NCBI GenBank assembly: GCA_027459565.1
Contig: DAIDIA010000220.1
Location: 1 to 6,580 of the forward strand
DNA: 6,580 nt
DNA from: Acidimicrobiaceae bacterium
GTDB taxonomy: Bacteria; Actinomycetota; Acidimicrobiia; Acidimicrobiales; Bog-793
Direction of reading: 5' to 3'
A model generated the notes under the pieces. The model saw only the letters and a list, made by a program, of their open reading frames with translations, was not told where the DNA came from and made no database searches. Shown here piece by piece: positions 1-5,724 of the stretch (its first letter is position 1; the number at the start of each line of letters is the position of its first letter). Both the position numbers and the translations under genes were made by a program.

Positions 1-495
1 CGTCGGAATGAACCCCGGACCGACAGCGTTGCAGCGCACGCCACGAGGTCCCCACTCGAGCGCGGTCAGGCGGGTGAGCGCCACGATTGCGGCCTTCGAC
101 GGGCTGTACGCACCGAGGAGCGGATCGGCATTGGGCGCGGCGATGGAGACGATGTTGACGATTGATCCCTTCCCCTTGTCGAGCATCGATCGGCCAAACG
201 CCTGCGTGCAGGCGAACGCACCAACCAGGTTGACCCGCAGGACATCATTGAAGTCCGCGATCGAGACGTCTTCGAGTGCGCCGAAGCGCCAGATCGCCGC
301 ATTGTTCACGAGCACATCCACATCTCCAACCGACCCGGCGATCGCCCTGACCTGATCGGCCTCGCCGATGTCGCATCGGATCACATCATCGTCACCCGCG
401 ACGTCAAGGCGAACGACCTCATAACCGTCGCGCACGAGCTGATCCGAGATCGCTGCGCCGATACCGCGACCCGCGCCAGTAACGACCGCCCTCAC
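1..495 (-). CDS. Short-chain dehydrogenase/reductase, 3' end beyond window
   Basis: Only the first 165 codons are present; the gene runs off the left edge. It starts with GTG (495-493), which overlaps the TGA stop of the upstream SDR as GTGA, so translation is probably coupled. This is a classical SDR: Rossmann glycine motif TGAGRGIG at residues 6-13; Asp31 at the end of strand 2, suggesting NAD(H) preference; NNAA at 64-67 (usually NNAG); and a full catalytic tetrad Asn89, Ser117, Tyr130, Lys134. The visible part ends shortly after the conserved PG (160-161), so roughly 80 residues of a typical 250-residue SDR are missing, including most of the substrate loop. It resembles its upstream neighbour (shared RFG-x-L motif and the VLRVNL and EWG-x-x-G-x-R segments), pointing to a tandem duplication. 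A likely role is alcohol/ketone oxidoreduction on the same or a successive intermediate. The family call is secure; the substrate is unknown. Confidence 0.93.
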   Translation of the reverse strand, partial: MRAVVTGAGRGIGAAISDQLVRDGYEVVRLDVAGDDDVIRCDIGEADQVRAIAGSVGDVDVLVNNAAIWRFGALEDVSIADFNDVLRVNLVGAFACTQAFGRSMLDKGKGSIVNIVSIAAPNADPLLGAYSPSKAAIVALTRLTALEWGPRGVRCNAVGPGFIPT

Positions 496-1262
496 TTGGT
501 CATTCCGACCGTGTCGACCGCGGCGGGACGCGGCAGGTGGGCGATGATGCTCATCGTCACACCACCGTCGACCAGCAGATTCTGGCCGGTGATGTACGAG
601 GCCTGCGACGATCCGAGGAAGGCGACGGCAGCTGCGATGTCCTCGGATGATCCGAGCCGGCCGAGCGGGACCTTCGATTCGCGTGCCTCGCGGATCGAAG
701 GGTCCGAGTAGATCGGTTCGGACATCCCCCCGTCGATGAGTCCCGGAGCGACGCAGTTGATCCGGATTCCGAGATGGCCCCATTCGACCGCCATCTGCTG
801 CGTCAACAGCGCTACTCCCGCCTTGGCCGCGCCATATGAACCCGCGTTGGGGCCCGGCGCGACTCCGTTCATCGAGGTGATGTTCACGATTGCGCCGCCA
901 CCGGCCTTTGCCATGCGTCGGGCGGCGGCCCTCGCGACGATGTAGGTGGCAGTCAGATTGACCCGCAGAACAGCCTCGAACTTCGCGAGTTCGAGGTCCA
1001 TCAGCGGGCCGAACCGGACGATCCCGGCGTTGTTGACGACAAGCCCGGGTGTCTCGCCGAAGGCGTCGAACGTTGCCTCGACGGCCGGTTCGTCGGCGAC
1101 ATCCACACCGACACCGATCGCTCCGGCGATCTTCGATGCGGCTGTCGTGACCGCTTCGCCGTCGACGTCGAGCATCGCGACCGTCCATCCATCATCGGCC
1201 AGCCGATTCGATATTGCGAACCCGATCCCGCGGGCCGCTCCGGTAACGACTGCTAGCGCCAC
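492..1262 (-). CDS. Short-chain dehydrogenase/reductase (classical SDR)
   Basis: A complete 256-residue classical SDR catalysing NAD(P)-dependent alcohol/ketone interconversion. Visible features are TGAARGIG at 7-14, Asp32 after strand 2 (favours NAD(H)), NNAG at 77-80, and the catalytic tetrad Asn102, Ser130, Tyr143, Lys147. The cofactor-side VAPG follows at 171-174 and VDGG at 231-234. About 18 residues beyond the usual SDR end (after VDGGVTMS) form an unusual tail ending in GMTK. The start is GTG at 1262: an in-frame TAG lies two codons upstream, so no earlier start exists, and an AAAAGG/TTAGG purine stretch about 10 nt upstream can serve as ribosome binding site. It is the first gene of a two-gene unit with the overlapping SDR downstream, and is divergent from the LEH-type epoxide hydrolase gene with only 20 bp between starts. 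A role as dehydrogenase for the diol made by that enzyme is attractive but inferred. Confidence 0.95.
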   Translation of the reverse strand: MALAVVTGAARGIGFAISNRLADDGWTVAMLDVDGEAVTTAASKIAGAIGVGVDVADEPAVEATFDAFGETPGLVVNNAGIVRFGPLMDLELAKFEAVLRVNLTATYIVARAAARRMAKAGGGAIVNITSMNGVAPGPNAGSYGAAKAGVALLTQQMAVEWGHLGIRINCVAPGLIDGGMSEPIYSDPSIREARESKVPLGRLGSSEDIAAAVAFLGSSQASYITGQNLLVDGGVTMSIIAHLPRPAAVDTVGMTK

Positions 1263-1269
1263 GACGACC

Positions 1270-1275
1270 TAACCT
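1270..1275 (+). promoter_or_regulatory. Candidate leaderless -10 element for the epoxide hydrolase gene
   Basis: The hexamer TAACCT fits the actinobacterial -10 pattern TANNNT and ends exactly 7 nt before the ATG at 1283. This spacing places the transcription start at or next to the A of the start codon, as in leaderless actinobacterial mRNAs. No Shine-Dalgarno sequence precedes that ATG, which agrees. No convincing -35 box is seen. The same bases on the other strand form the ribosome-binding region of the divergent SDR gene. Confidence 0.5.
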
Positions 1276-1282
1276 TTTGCAT

Positions 1283-1666
1283 ATGGACTCCCGACAGATC
1301 GTCCGCCAGTTCCTCACGGCCGTGCAAACTTGCGATCTTGACGGCGTCGAAGGTTGCTTTGCTGTAACCGCGCGCTACGCGAATGTCCCGCACGAGCCCG
1401 CGGTCGGACGCGCGGCGATCCGCGCCCTTCTCGAACCGATTCTGAAGAGATCCTCGGCGGTGAGATGGGAGATCGTCAGCGAGTGCTACCTCGAGCGCCG
1501 GGCCTTCCTCGAGCGAGTCGACCACTTCGTCATCGACGGCGTCGACTACGCGGTCGCATGCAACGGCGTGTTCGAACTCGACCCCGAGGAGGGGGTGATC
1601 ACCGAGGTGCGCGACTACGTCGATCTTGGTCCATGGCGCGCGACGATCGCGCCGGTCCTCGCGTAG
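1283..1666 (+). CDS. Limonene-1,2-epoxide hydrolase family protein
   Basis: A 127-residue protein of the LEH fold (NTF2/SnoaL-like cone), which adds water to an epoxide to give a vicinal diol without a covalent ester intermediate. All five catalytic residues of Rhodococcus LEH have counterparts: Tyr32 and Asn34 in YANVP (Tyr53/Asn55), Arg78 and Asp80 in ERVDHF (Arg99/Asp101), and Asp111 in RDYVDL (Asp132). The GVFEL strand and RDY-x-DL block match the family closely, though the Trp before RDY is Val here. It lacks the N-terminal extension of the 149-residue Rhodococcus enzyme. ATG 1283 is preferred; an in-frame TTG lies two codons earlier at 1277. Relatives also include mycobacterial EphG, active on sterol-type epoxides, so limonene is not assured as substrate. 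It is flanked by a divergent SDR and a convergent amidohydrolase. A non-enzymatic SnoaL-like role is less likely given the intact catalytic set. Confidence 0.85.
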   Translation: MDSRQIVRQFLTAVQTCDLDGVEGCFAVTARYANVPHEPAVGRAAIRALLEPILKRSSAVRWEIVSECYLERRAFLERVDHFVIDGVDYAVACNGVFELDPEEGVITEVRDYVDLGPWRATIAPVLA

Positions 1667-1691
1667 TTCGCTCTGCGCTATGTCTGAGAGA

Positions 1692-1709
1692 TGCACGCGA
1701 GGCGTGTCA
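1692..1709. terminator. Candidate bidirectional hairpin between convergent genes
   Basis: In the 65-bp gap between two facing stop codons, CACGC (1694-1698) and GCGTG (1702-1706) pair around a GAG loop. The stem extends by TG/CA (1692-1693 with 1708-1709) if T1707 bulges, giving about 7 bp. No U-tract follows on either strand, so it is not a textbook intrinsic terminator, but its position between convergent genes suits a shared transcript end. Confidence 0.35.
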
Positions 1710-1731
1710 GTTGACTGCGATGGAAGGTCGG

Positions 1732-3057
1732 TCACGGATTGACAAGGTCCCAGGTGAGCAGGACGTCTGACCACGAGAGGATCTGCTCGCCGCGCACGCG
1801 GGACCGGGTGGGCCACGGCCGGGAGAGGTCGACAGACCGGCCCGAACGGTAGAGGTGGCGAAAACGCGACCGATCACCGAGGATGGCAATGTCCTTGCTC
1901 GGATCGCCGTCAAGGACGAGGAGGTCGGCGCGCATGCCGGGTTCGACGGTTCCCACCTCACCGACCTCGCCCATGGCGATCGCCCCGTTCTTCGTCCCGC
2001 AGGTGATCGCCTGGAGCGGGGTGAGTCCAAGCTGGTCGACGAAGACCTCCATCTCGCGAAAGTGCCAGTGGCCATAGGGCGTAATGGAGAACCCGCTCTC
2101 TGAGCCACACAACAGGGGAACGCCGGCGTCGTATGCGGTGCGGATCATCGCACCGGTCTGTTCCATCTCGTCGCGGAACACCCCGAGGGCGCTCGACGTC
2201 GCGCCCGCCTTGGCACCGTATTCGGCAAGGTTGGCAAGGAAGGTAAAGACGGGACAGAGCGCACTCTTTGCCTCGATGACCGCCTCGAGCGCCGCCTCGT
2301 CCATGAACGAGGCGTGGAAGATGATATCGACACCGGCCTTTGCGCAATCGAGCGTTGCAACGGCACCGCGGCAGTGCGCGACCACCGGAACACCGAGCGC
2401 GTGCGCGGTGTCACAGACGACCTTGAGCTCCTCGCGCGTCCAGACCTGGTACTCGCCCTTTCTCGTCGGAATGTTTCCCGTCACATGGATCTTGATGACG
2501 TCAGCGCCCTCCTTGATCTGTCGACGCGTCGCCTGCACCATCTCGTCCTTGTTGTTCACCACCTCGGCGTAGCCCGCGATGCCAGCGTTCGGGATCATCC
2601 GTCCGGCCGTGCCGCCGACCGAGGTCATCAACGCGTAGCCACCCGAGCGCATCGTCGGTCCCTCGACCATTCCCGCGTCGATCGCCTCGCGCAATGCTGG
2701 TCCGATGTTGTGGATTCCGTCGACATCGAGAAAGCTCGTCACCCCGGCTCGGAGGATCTTCGCGACATTGAATGCCGCGAGCATCGCGGCGAACGCCGGC
2801 TCCCGGTGATTGAACAACTCGTCGTTCGAGGCAGGCTCGCCGAGCGTCACGTGGCAGTGGGCATCGATCAATCCGGGCATCACGGTCAGACCATCGACCA
2901 CGACCGTTTCCACCTCGGCCATCTGGCCAGCAGCGGTGTCGGCCGGAGGTCCGACGGCGGCGATCCGGCCACCGTCGATCAATACCGAGGTATGCGGAGA
3001 TGGAGGAGATCCCGAACCATCGATCAGCGTTCCGCCACGCAGCAACACCTTCGACAT
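1732..3057 (-). CDS. Amidohydrolase family metal-dependent hydrolase
   Basis: A 441-residue amidohydrolase of the Xaa-Pro dipeptidase/imidazolonepropionase-like type, a TIM barrel with a composite beta-sandwich at both ends. The metal-site residues appear in order: HxH (His67, His69) after PGLIDA, Lys189 (candidate carboxylated bridging Lys) in DVIKIH, His228 in VVAHC and His248 in IIFH. The usual final Asp (GTD) is Glu320 in CGSES. The C-terminal GTVEPGMRADLLVLDGDP is typical of the family. No signal peptide is seen, so it is probably cytoplasmic. The start at ATG 3057 has a G-rich run (3068-3063) 5 nt upstream; GTG 3063 is an in-frame alternative but would place that run on the start itself. 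The gene is a single unit, divergent from the SDR-ferredoxin-LLM operon. Substrates in this family are cyclic amides, ureas, lactones or dipeptides; none can be assigned here. Confidence 0.93.
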   Translation of the reverse strand: MSKVLLRGGTLIDGSGSPPSPHTSVLIDGGRIAAVGPPADTAAGQMAEVETVVVDGLTVMPGLIDAHCHVTLGEPASNDELFNHREPAFAAMLAAFNVAKILRAGVTSFLDVDGIHNIGPALREAIDAGMVEGPTMRSGGYALMTSVGGTAGRMIPNAGIAGYAEVVNNKDEMVQATRRQIKEGADVIKIHVTGNIPTRKGEYQVWTREELKVVCDTAHALGVPVVAHCRGAVATLDCAKAGVDIIFHASFMDEAALEAVIEAKSALCPVFTFLANLAEYGAKAGATSSALGVFRDEMEQTGAMIRTAYDAGVPLLCGSESGFSITPYGHWHFREMEVFVDQLGLTPLQAITCGTKNGAIAMGEVGEVGTVEPGMRADLLVLDGDPSKDIAILGDRSRFRHLYRSGRSVDLSRPWPTRSRVRGEQILSWSDVLLTWDLVNP

Positions 3058-3150
3058 GGCCACCCCCCGAACGCGAGTCTGCAGAGTAACTACCCGGTGT
3101 CCTAGCGAGACCCTCCATCGAAGTCAGATCAAACCAACGGAACCAGCCAC

Positions 3151-3156
3151 TACTAT
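3151..3156 (+). promoter_or_regulatory. Candidate -10 element for the SDR operon
   Basis: TACTAT matches TANNNT. Transcription would begin near 3163, giving a leader of about 50 nt before ATG 3216. No good -35 box is visible at the normal spacing. The overlapping TATAGA (3154-3159) is an alternative. Confidence 0.4.
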
Positions 3157-3157
3157 A
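3152..3157 (-). promoter_or_regulatory. Candidate -10 element for the amidohydrolase gene
   Basis: On the minus strand these bases read TATAGT, one mismatch from the sigma-70 -10 consensus. A GGAAAC lies 16 nt upstream, not a housekeeping -35 but similar to GGAAC-type ECF -35 elements. The leader to ATG 3057 would be about 85-90 nt. It shares its bases with the plus-strand -10, so the two promoters would compete. Confidence 0.4.
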
Positions 3158-3167
3158 GACCCGGGTC
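3158..3167. promoter_or_regulatory. 10-bp perfect palindrome, possible operator
   Basis: GACCCGGGTC is its own reverse complement. It sits directly downstream of the plus-strand -10, over the expected start site, and directly upstream of the minus-strand -10, where a bound dimeric repressor could block both promoters. No regulator gene is in the window, and a single palindrome of this length in GC-rich DNA may be chance. Confidence 0.3.
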
Positions 3168-3204
3168 AGCCCCGTTTCCTTGGCGAGACGGTGCCCAATG
3201 CGAC

Positions 3205-3210
3205 AAGGGA
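3205..3210 (+). promoter_or_regulatory. Ribosome binding site fixing the start at 3216
   Basis: AAGGGA lies 5 nt before ATG 3216. Earlier in-frame starts (ATG 3198, TTG 3180) lack such a site, and the protein from 3216 begins MDLGLEG, a typical SDR N-terminus. Confidence 0.75.
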
Positions 3211-3215
3211 CACGG

Positions 3216-3962
3216 ATGGATCTCGGACTTGAGGGAAGGCGCGCGCTGGTCGCCGCGGCGACCTCCGGTCTTGGGCTCGCCACCGCTCAGGCTCTTGCAC
3301 GCGAGGGTTCCCGAGTCGCGATCTGCGGACGGAGCCGCGCGCGCATCGACGAGGCGATCGCGCTCATCGGACCCGGCACAGTCGGCATTGTCGCCGATCT
3401 CTCGAGCCCTGCCGGTGCGAGCGCGTTCGTCACCGAGGCGATCGCTGCCCTTGGCGGAGTCGACATCCTCGTCATCAATGCCGGTGGGCCCCCACCGGGG
3501 ACATTCTCAACGACGCGTCTTGAGGACTACGAGCGCGCGATTGCGCTCAACCTCCTCTCCGTGATCGCCATGTGCGAGGCGGCAGTTCCGGAGATGATCG
3601 CGCAGCACTACGGTCGGATCTTGGCGATCACCTCAGTCACGGTACGTCAGCCGATCGCCAATCTCATCGCCTCGACGACCGCCCGCAGCGGAGCCACGGG
3701 ATTTCTGAAGACGCTTGCGACCGAGGTCGCTCCACTTGGCATCACCGTGAATTCGATTCAGCCCGGATACCACGCGACCGCTCGCGTACGTGGACTCGTC
3801 GGCGAGGACCTCTCCCAGCTTGCTGCCGACATTCCCACAGGGACACTCGGCGATCCGGGTGACTTCGGGGCCCTCGTCGCAGTGCTCTGTTCGGACAGGG
3901 CGGGCTTTGTCACCGGGGCGGCGATTCCCGTCGATGGTGGACAGTCGGGCGGGTTACAGTGA
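3216..3962 (+). CDS. Atypical SDR, FabG-like, lacking catalytic Tyr/Lys
   Basis: A 248-residue SDR-fold protein related to the group annotated as 3-oxoacyl-ACP reductase-like (BKR-like SDR). The nucleotide motif is degenerate: AAATSGLG at 13-20 replaces TGxxxGxG. Arg39 after strand 2 suggests NADP(H). INAG occurs at 87-90, Asn112 and Ser140 are kept, but the YxxxK catalytic pair reads S153-x3-R157 (STTAR). From general knowledge, a whole SDR subgroup shares this imperfect tetrad, so it is a lineage trait and not decay: the frame is intact and the PGY (183-185) and VDGGQSGG (239-246) segments are preserved. It is the first gene of the plus-strand operon, 31 nt before the ferredoxin. Its activity may not be classical ketoreduction; a dehydrogenase using another proton donor, or a binding or isomerase role, is possible. 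Confidence 0.92.
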   Translation: MDLGLEGRRALVAAATSGLGLATAQALAREGSRVAICGRSRARIDEAIALIGPGTVGIVADLSSPAGASAFVTEAIAALGGVDILVINAGGPPPGTFSTTRLEDYERAIALNLLSVIAMCEAAVPEMIAQHYGRILAITSVTVRQPIANLIASTTARSGATGFLKTLATEVAPLGITVNSIQPGYHATARVRGLVGEDLSQLAADIPTGTLGDPGDFGALVAVLCSDRAGFVTGAAIPVDGGQSGGLQ

Positions 3963-3993
3963 CGCCATTACTGACGCAGGGATGGAGGACCCG

Positions 3994-4215
3994 ATGACAT
4001 TCTTCGCACGCGTCGACAAGGATCGCTGCATCAGTTCGGGGAAGTGTGTCGGAGACAGACCAAGTCACTTTCGCTTTGATGACAGTGAACTCGCGGAGGC
4101 CATCCCCCTCGTCGAGATCGAGAATCCCGCGGACTTCTACGCGGTGGTTCGCAACTGTCCCGGCGATGCGATCTCCATCGTCGACGATGACGGCAACGAG
4201 ATCGCGATCCATTGA
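3994..4215 (+). CDS. Ferredoxin, three-cysteine P450-type
   Basis: A 73-residue acidic single-cluster ferredoxin that transfers electrons in the cytoplasm, in known relatives usually from a ferredoxin reductase to a cytochrome P450. Cluster ligands are Cys12 and Cys18 (CxxSGKC) and Cys55 followed by Pro56. Ser15 stands where a fourth Cys would be in a [4Fe-4S] protein, so a [3Fe-4S] cluster is expected. The length fits actinobacterial P450 ferredoxins (about 60-75 residues). ATG 3994 follows a strong GGAGGA (3984-3989 region) at good spacing; the open frame extends further upstream but into the SDR coding sequence. The stop overlaps the proposed TTG start of the next gene. No P450 or reductase gene is present in the window, so either its partner lies elsewhere or it serves a neighbour. 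Confidence 0.93.
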   Translation: MTFFARVDKDRCISSGKCVGDRPSHFRFDDSELAEAIPLVEIENPADFYAVVRNCPGDAISIVDDDGNEIAIH

Positions 4216-5312
4216 CCGACGTCCAGGCTTCGCCTTTATTGGAGATGCCTGACCGCGTCAGCTTCGGCGTAGCGCTTTACACGGGCCAGCACCTCGCCAG
4301 CACATCGGGGGCCCGATACCGAGATGCCGTCGCGCTCGCCCAGGCGAGCGAGGCCGCGGGCTTTGACGTCTTCTGGGTGAGCGAGCATCACGGCTTTCGC
4401 GACGGATACCTCCCCTCCCCTCTCGTCCTCCTCGGTGCGCTCGCCGTCTCGACGTCGAAGATCACGCTTGCGAGCGGTGTCGCGCTCGGCGTGCTCTATG
4501 ACCCGATCCGACTCGCCGAAGACGCTGCGGTGGTCGACCACCTCTCCGGCGGTCGCCTCATACTCGGTCTCGGTGTTGGTTACCTCGACTCCGAGCTGAA
4601 GATGTACCGCATCGACAGATCGGGCCGTGGCCGGCTCCTGAGTGAGACGATCGACGTGCTGCGCCTCGCATGGAGGGGCGAGCCCTTCTCCTACGAGGGC
4701 CGGCAGCTGAACCTCCGCGACGCGCTCGTGACCCCCGCCCCGACGCGGGCCGAGGGCATCCCCATCTGGCTCGGAGGATACGCACCGGGCGCGCTCCGTC
4801 GGGCGGCGCTGCTTGCCGACGGCCACCTCGTCGGACGCGGACAGCGCGAGGTCGTCAGCGCGAGCGCGGACCTGATCCGCGCCGAGATCGGCGAGAGGAA
4901 AACAGGGTTCAGTTTCGGAGTCAACGTCACCGTCGTGCTGACCGATGAGAGGGGTCATTCGCAGTCCGCGCTCGCAGGGTTCGAGGCGCAACAGCGCGCG
5001 TACGAGCTCGTGCAGCGCGACACCGACGTCTACGCAGGGAGAATCCCGAACGCCAAGCGGACCGACGAACTCGCGCTCGGGTCAATCGAGAATTACGTCA
5101 ACGCGAGAGGTAGCGCAGAGGAGATCCAGGACGCGCTCGCGGACTATCTCGTTAGTCTCGCAGATTTCGATCACGTCCATCTCGCGCTCCGTCTGATCTT
5201 TCCGGAGCCTTCGATAGAAGACCAGATCGAAAGGATCGCCGCCTTCGGCGAGACGGTGCTGCAACCACTTCAAGAGCGCATCAACTCGTCACGGGAGACA
5301 AGATCCCGGTGA
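4212..5312 (+). CDS. Luciferase-like monooxygenase (LLM class flavin oxidoreductase)
   Basis: A 366-residue TIM-barrel protein of the bacterial luciferase-like family, which uses reduced FMN or F420 to oxidise or reduce a small substrate. Marks of the family are RVSFGVALYTGQ at 15-26, WVSEHH at 55-60 (EHH active-site strand), the DHLSGGRLILGLGVGY block at 109-124, and IPIWLGGYAPGALRRAA at 183-199. Length suits the monooxygenase branch, to which the Rhodococcus limonene 1,2-monooxygenase also belongs. Start choice: TTG 4212 overlaps the ferredoxin TGA (TTGA) and would couple translation; ATG 4245, giving 355 residues, is in frame with GGAG too close to act well. Either leaves the fold complete. 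Position directly after a ferredoxin suggests a shared redox pathway, though LLM enzymes normally receive electrons as free reduced flavin. Cofactor and substrate cannot be decided from sequence alone. Confidence 0.92.
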   Translation: MTDVQASPLLEMPDRVSFGVALYTGQHLASTSGARYRDAVALAQASEAAGFDVFWVSEHHGFRDGYLPSPLVLLGALAVSTSKITLASGVALGVLYDPIRLAEDAAVVDHLSGGRLILGLGVGYLDSELKMYRIDRSGRGRLLSETIDVLRLAWRGEPFSYEGRQLNLRDALVTPAPTRAEGIPIWLGGYAPGALRRAALLADGHLVGRGQREVVSASADLIRAEIGERKTGFSFGVNVTVVLTDERGHSQSALAGFEAQQRAYELVQRDTDVYAGRIPNAKRTDELALGSIENYVNARGSAEEIQDALADYLVSLADFDHVHLALRLIFPEPSIEDQIERIAAFGETVLQPLQERINSSRETRSR

Positions 5313-5390
5313 CAACGACTCAACCGAACCTCACGTCCAACCCGACTTTCCTCCACACTGGCAAAAGCACCTCTCAACAAGGAGATCACC

Positions 5391-5690
5391 ATGTTCCGCC
5401 ATATCGTCCTCTTGAAGCTCGTCGACAGCACGACACCCGCGGAGATCACGGAGATCCGCGATGCGTTGCGCGGGCTCCCGGAGGTGATCGATGAGATCAG
5501 GCACTACGAGATCGGCATCGACAGAGGACTCGCCGAGGGGAACGCCTCGATCTGCGTTGTCGGCGACTTCGACAGCCCGGAGGACTATCTCGCCTACGCG
5601 AACCATCCTGCCCATCTCGCGCTGATCGCCGAGCGGATCAAGCCGATCCTCGCGCAGCGCTCGGCGATCCAATTCGACCGCCCGAACTGA
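5391..5690 (+). CDS. Dabb (stress-responsive alpha/beta barrel) domain protein
   Basis: A 99-residue protein that is a single Dabb domain (ferredoxin-like dimeric alpha/beta barrel). It begins with the family signature FRHIVLLK (2-9, with His4 and Lys9), then IRHYEIGID (36-44), and the segment with SPEDYLAYANHPAHLAL (62-78) carrying His72 and His75. The ATG follows AAGGAG (5379-5384) at 6 nt. It sits 78 nt after the first LLM gene and 46 nt before the second, within the operon. Known relatives range from uncharacterised stress proteins to plant olivetolic acid cyclase, and the same fold serves in small isomerases and monooxygenases. A cyclase, isomerase or lactone-handling step on the pathway intermediate is plausible; no catalytic assignment is made. 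Confidence 0.9.
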   Translation: MFRHIVLLKLVDSTTPAEITEIRDALRGLPEVIDEIRHYEIGIDRGLAEGNASICVVGDFDSPEDYLAYANHPAHLALIAERIKPILAQRSAIQFDRPN

Positions 5691-5695
5691 TCTCG

Positions 5696-5724
5696 CCCCG
5701 ATCAGCCAAACCCCGATCAACCAA
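5696..5724 (+). repeat. Two tandem 14-bp direct repeats, period 15
   Basis: CCCCGATCAGCCAA (5696-5709) and CCCCGATCAACCAA (5711-5724) differ at one of 14 positions. They fill most of the 46-bp gap between the Dabb stop and the second LLM start, and copy 2 runs into the AAGGGAG ribosome binding site (5723-5729). In addition CTGATC (5687-5692) and GATCAG (5700-5705) could form a 6-bp stem over the Dabb stop codon. Confidence 0.75.

Larger units (their letters stand above)
3058..3215. promoter_or_regulatory. Divergent promoter region, amidohydrolase and SDR operon
   Basis: These 158 bp separate the start codons of two divergent units and are the only sizeable intergenic region in the window. 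They are locally AT-richer around 3121-3157. They contain -10-like elements on both strands near 3151-3157, a second minus-strand TANNNT match (TACTCT, 3088-3083) that would give a leader of about 20 nt for the amidohydrolase, and a perfect palindrome at 3158-3167. Both units are likely to be controlled from here, possibly by one regulator. Confidence 0.65.

Noticed and set aside
1280..1285. CATATG palindrome at the LEH start as an operator or minus-strand -10
   Set aside because: Only 6 bp and containing the start codon; poor fit to TANNNT on the minus strand.
1253..1816. 187-codon minus-strand frame across the LEH gene and the convergent gap
   Set aside because: The LEH frame carries all catalytic residues; this frame would overlap two real genes and shows no domain.
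2314..3105. Long open frame on the plus strand opposite the amidohydrolase, and a matching long minus frame at 2501-3283
   Set aside because: Both overlap a gene with clear amidohydrolase motifs; their translations are Arg/His-rich with no family signature, as expected for GC-rich shadow frames.
3180..3215. 12-residue N-terminal extension of the atypical SDR
   Set aside because: The ribosome binding site at 3205-3210 and the typical MDLGLEG beginning support the start at 3216.
4236..4991. 251-codon minus-strand frame opposite the first LLM gene
   Set aside because: Antisense shadow of a well-supported gene; no recognisable domain or ribosome binding site.
5313..5390. Gap between the first LLM gene and the Dabb gene as terminator or new promoter
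   Set aside because: No stem-loop, U-tract or convincing -10/-35 pair was found; only the AAGGAG ribosome binding site at its end is clear.
5309..5494. Small frame starting at a GTG that overlaps the stop of the first LLM gene
   Set aside because: The overlap looked like coupling, but the frame lacks a ribosome binding site and runs into the Dabb gene in another frame.
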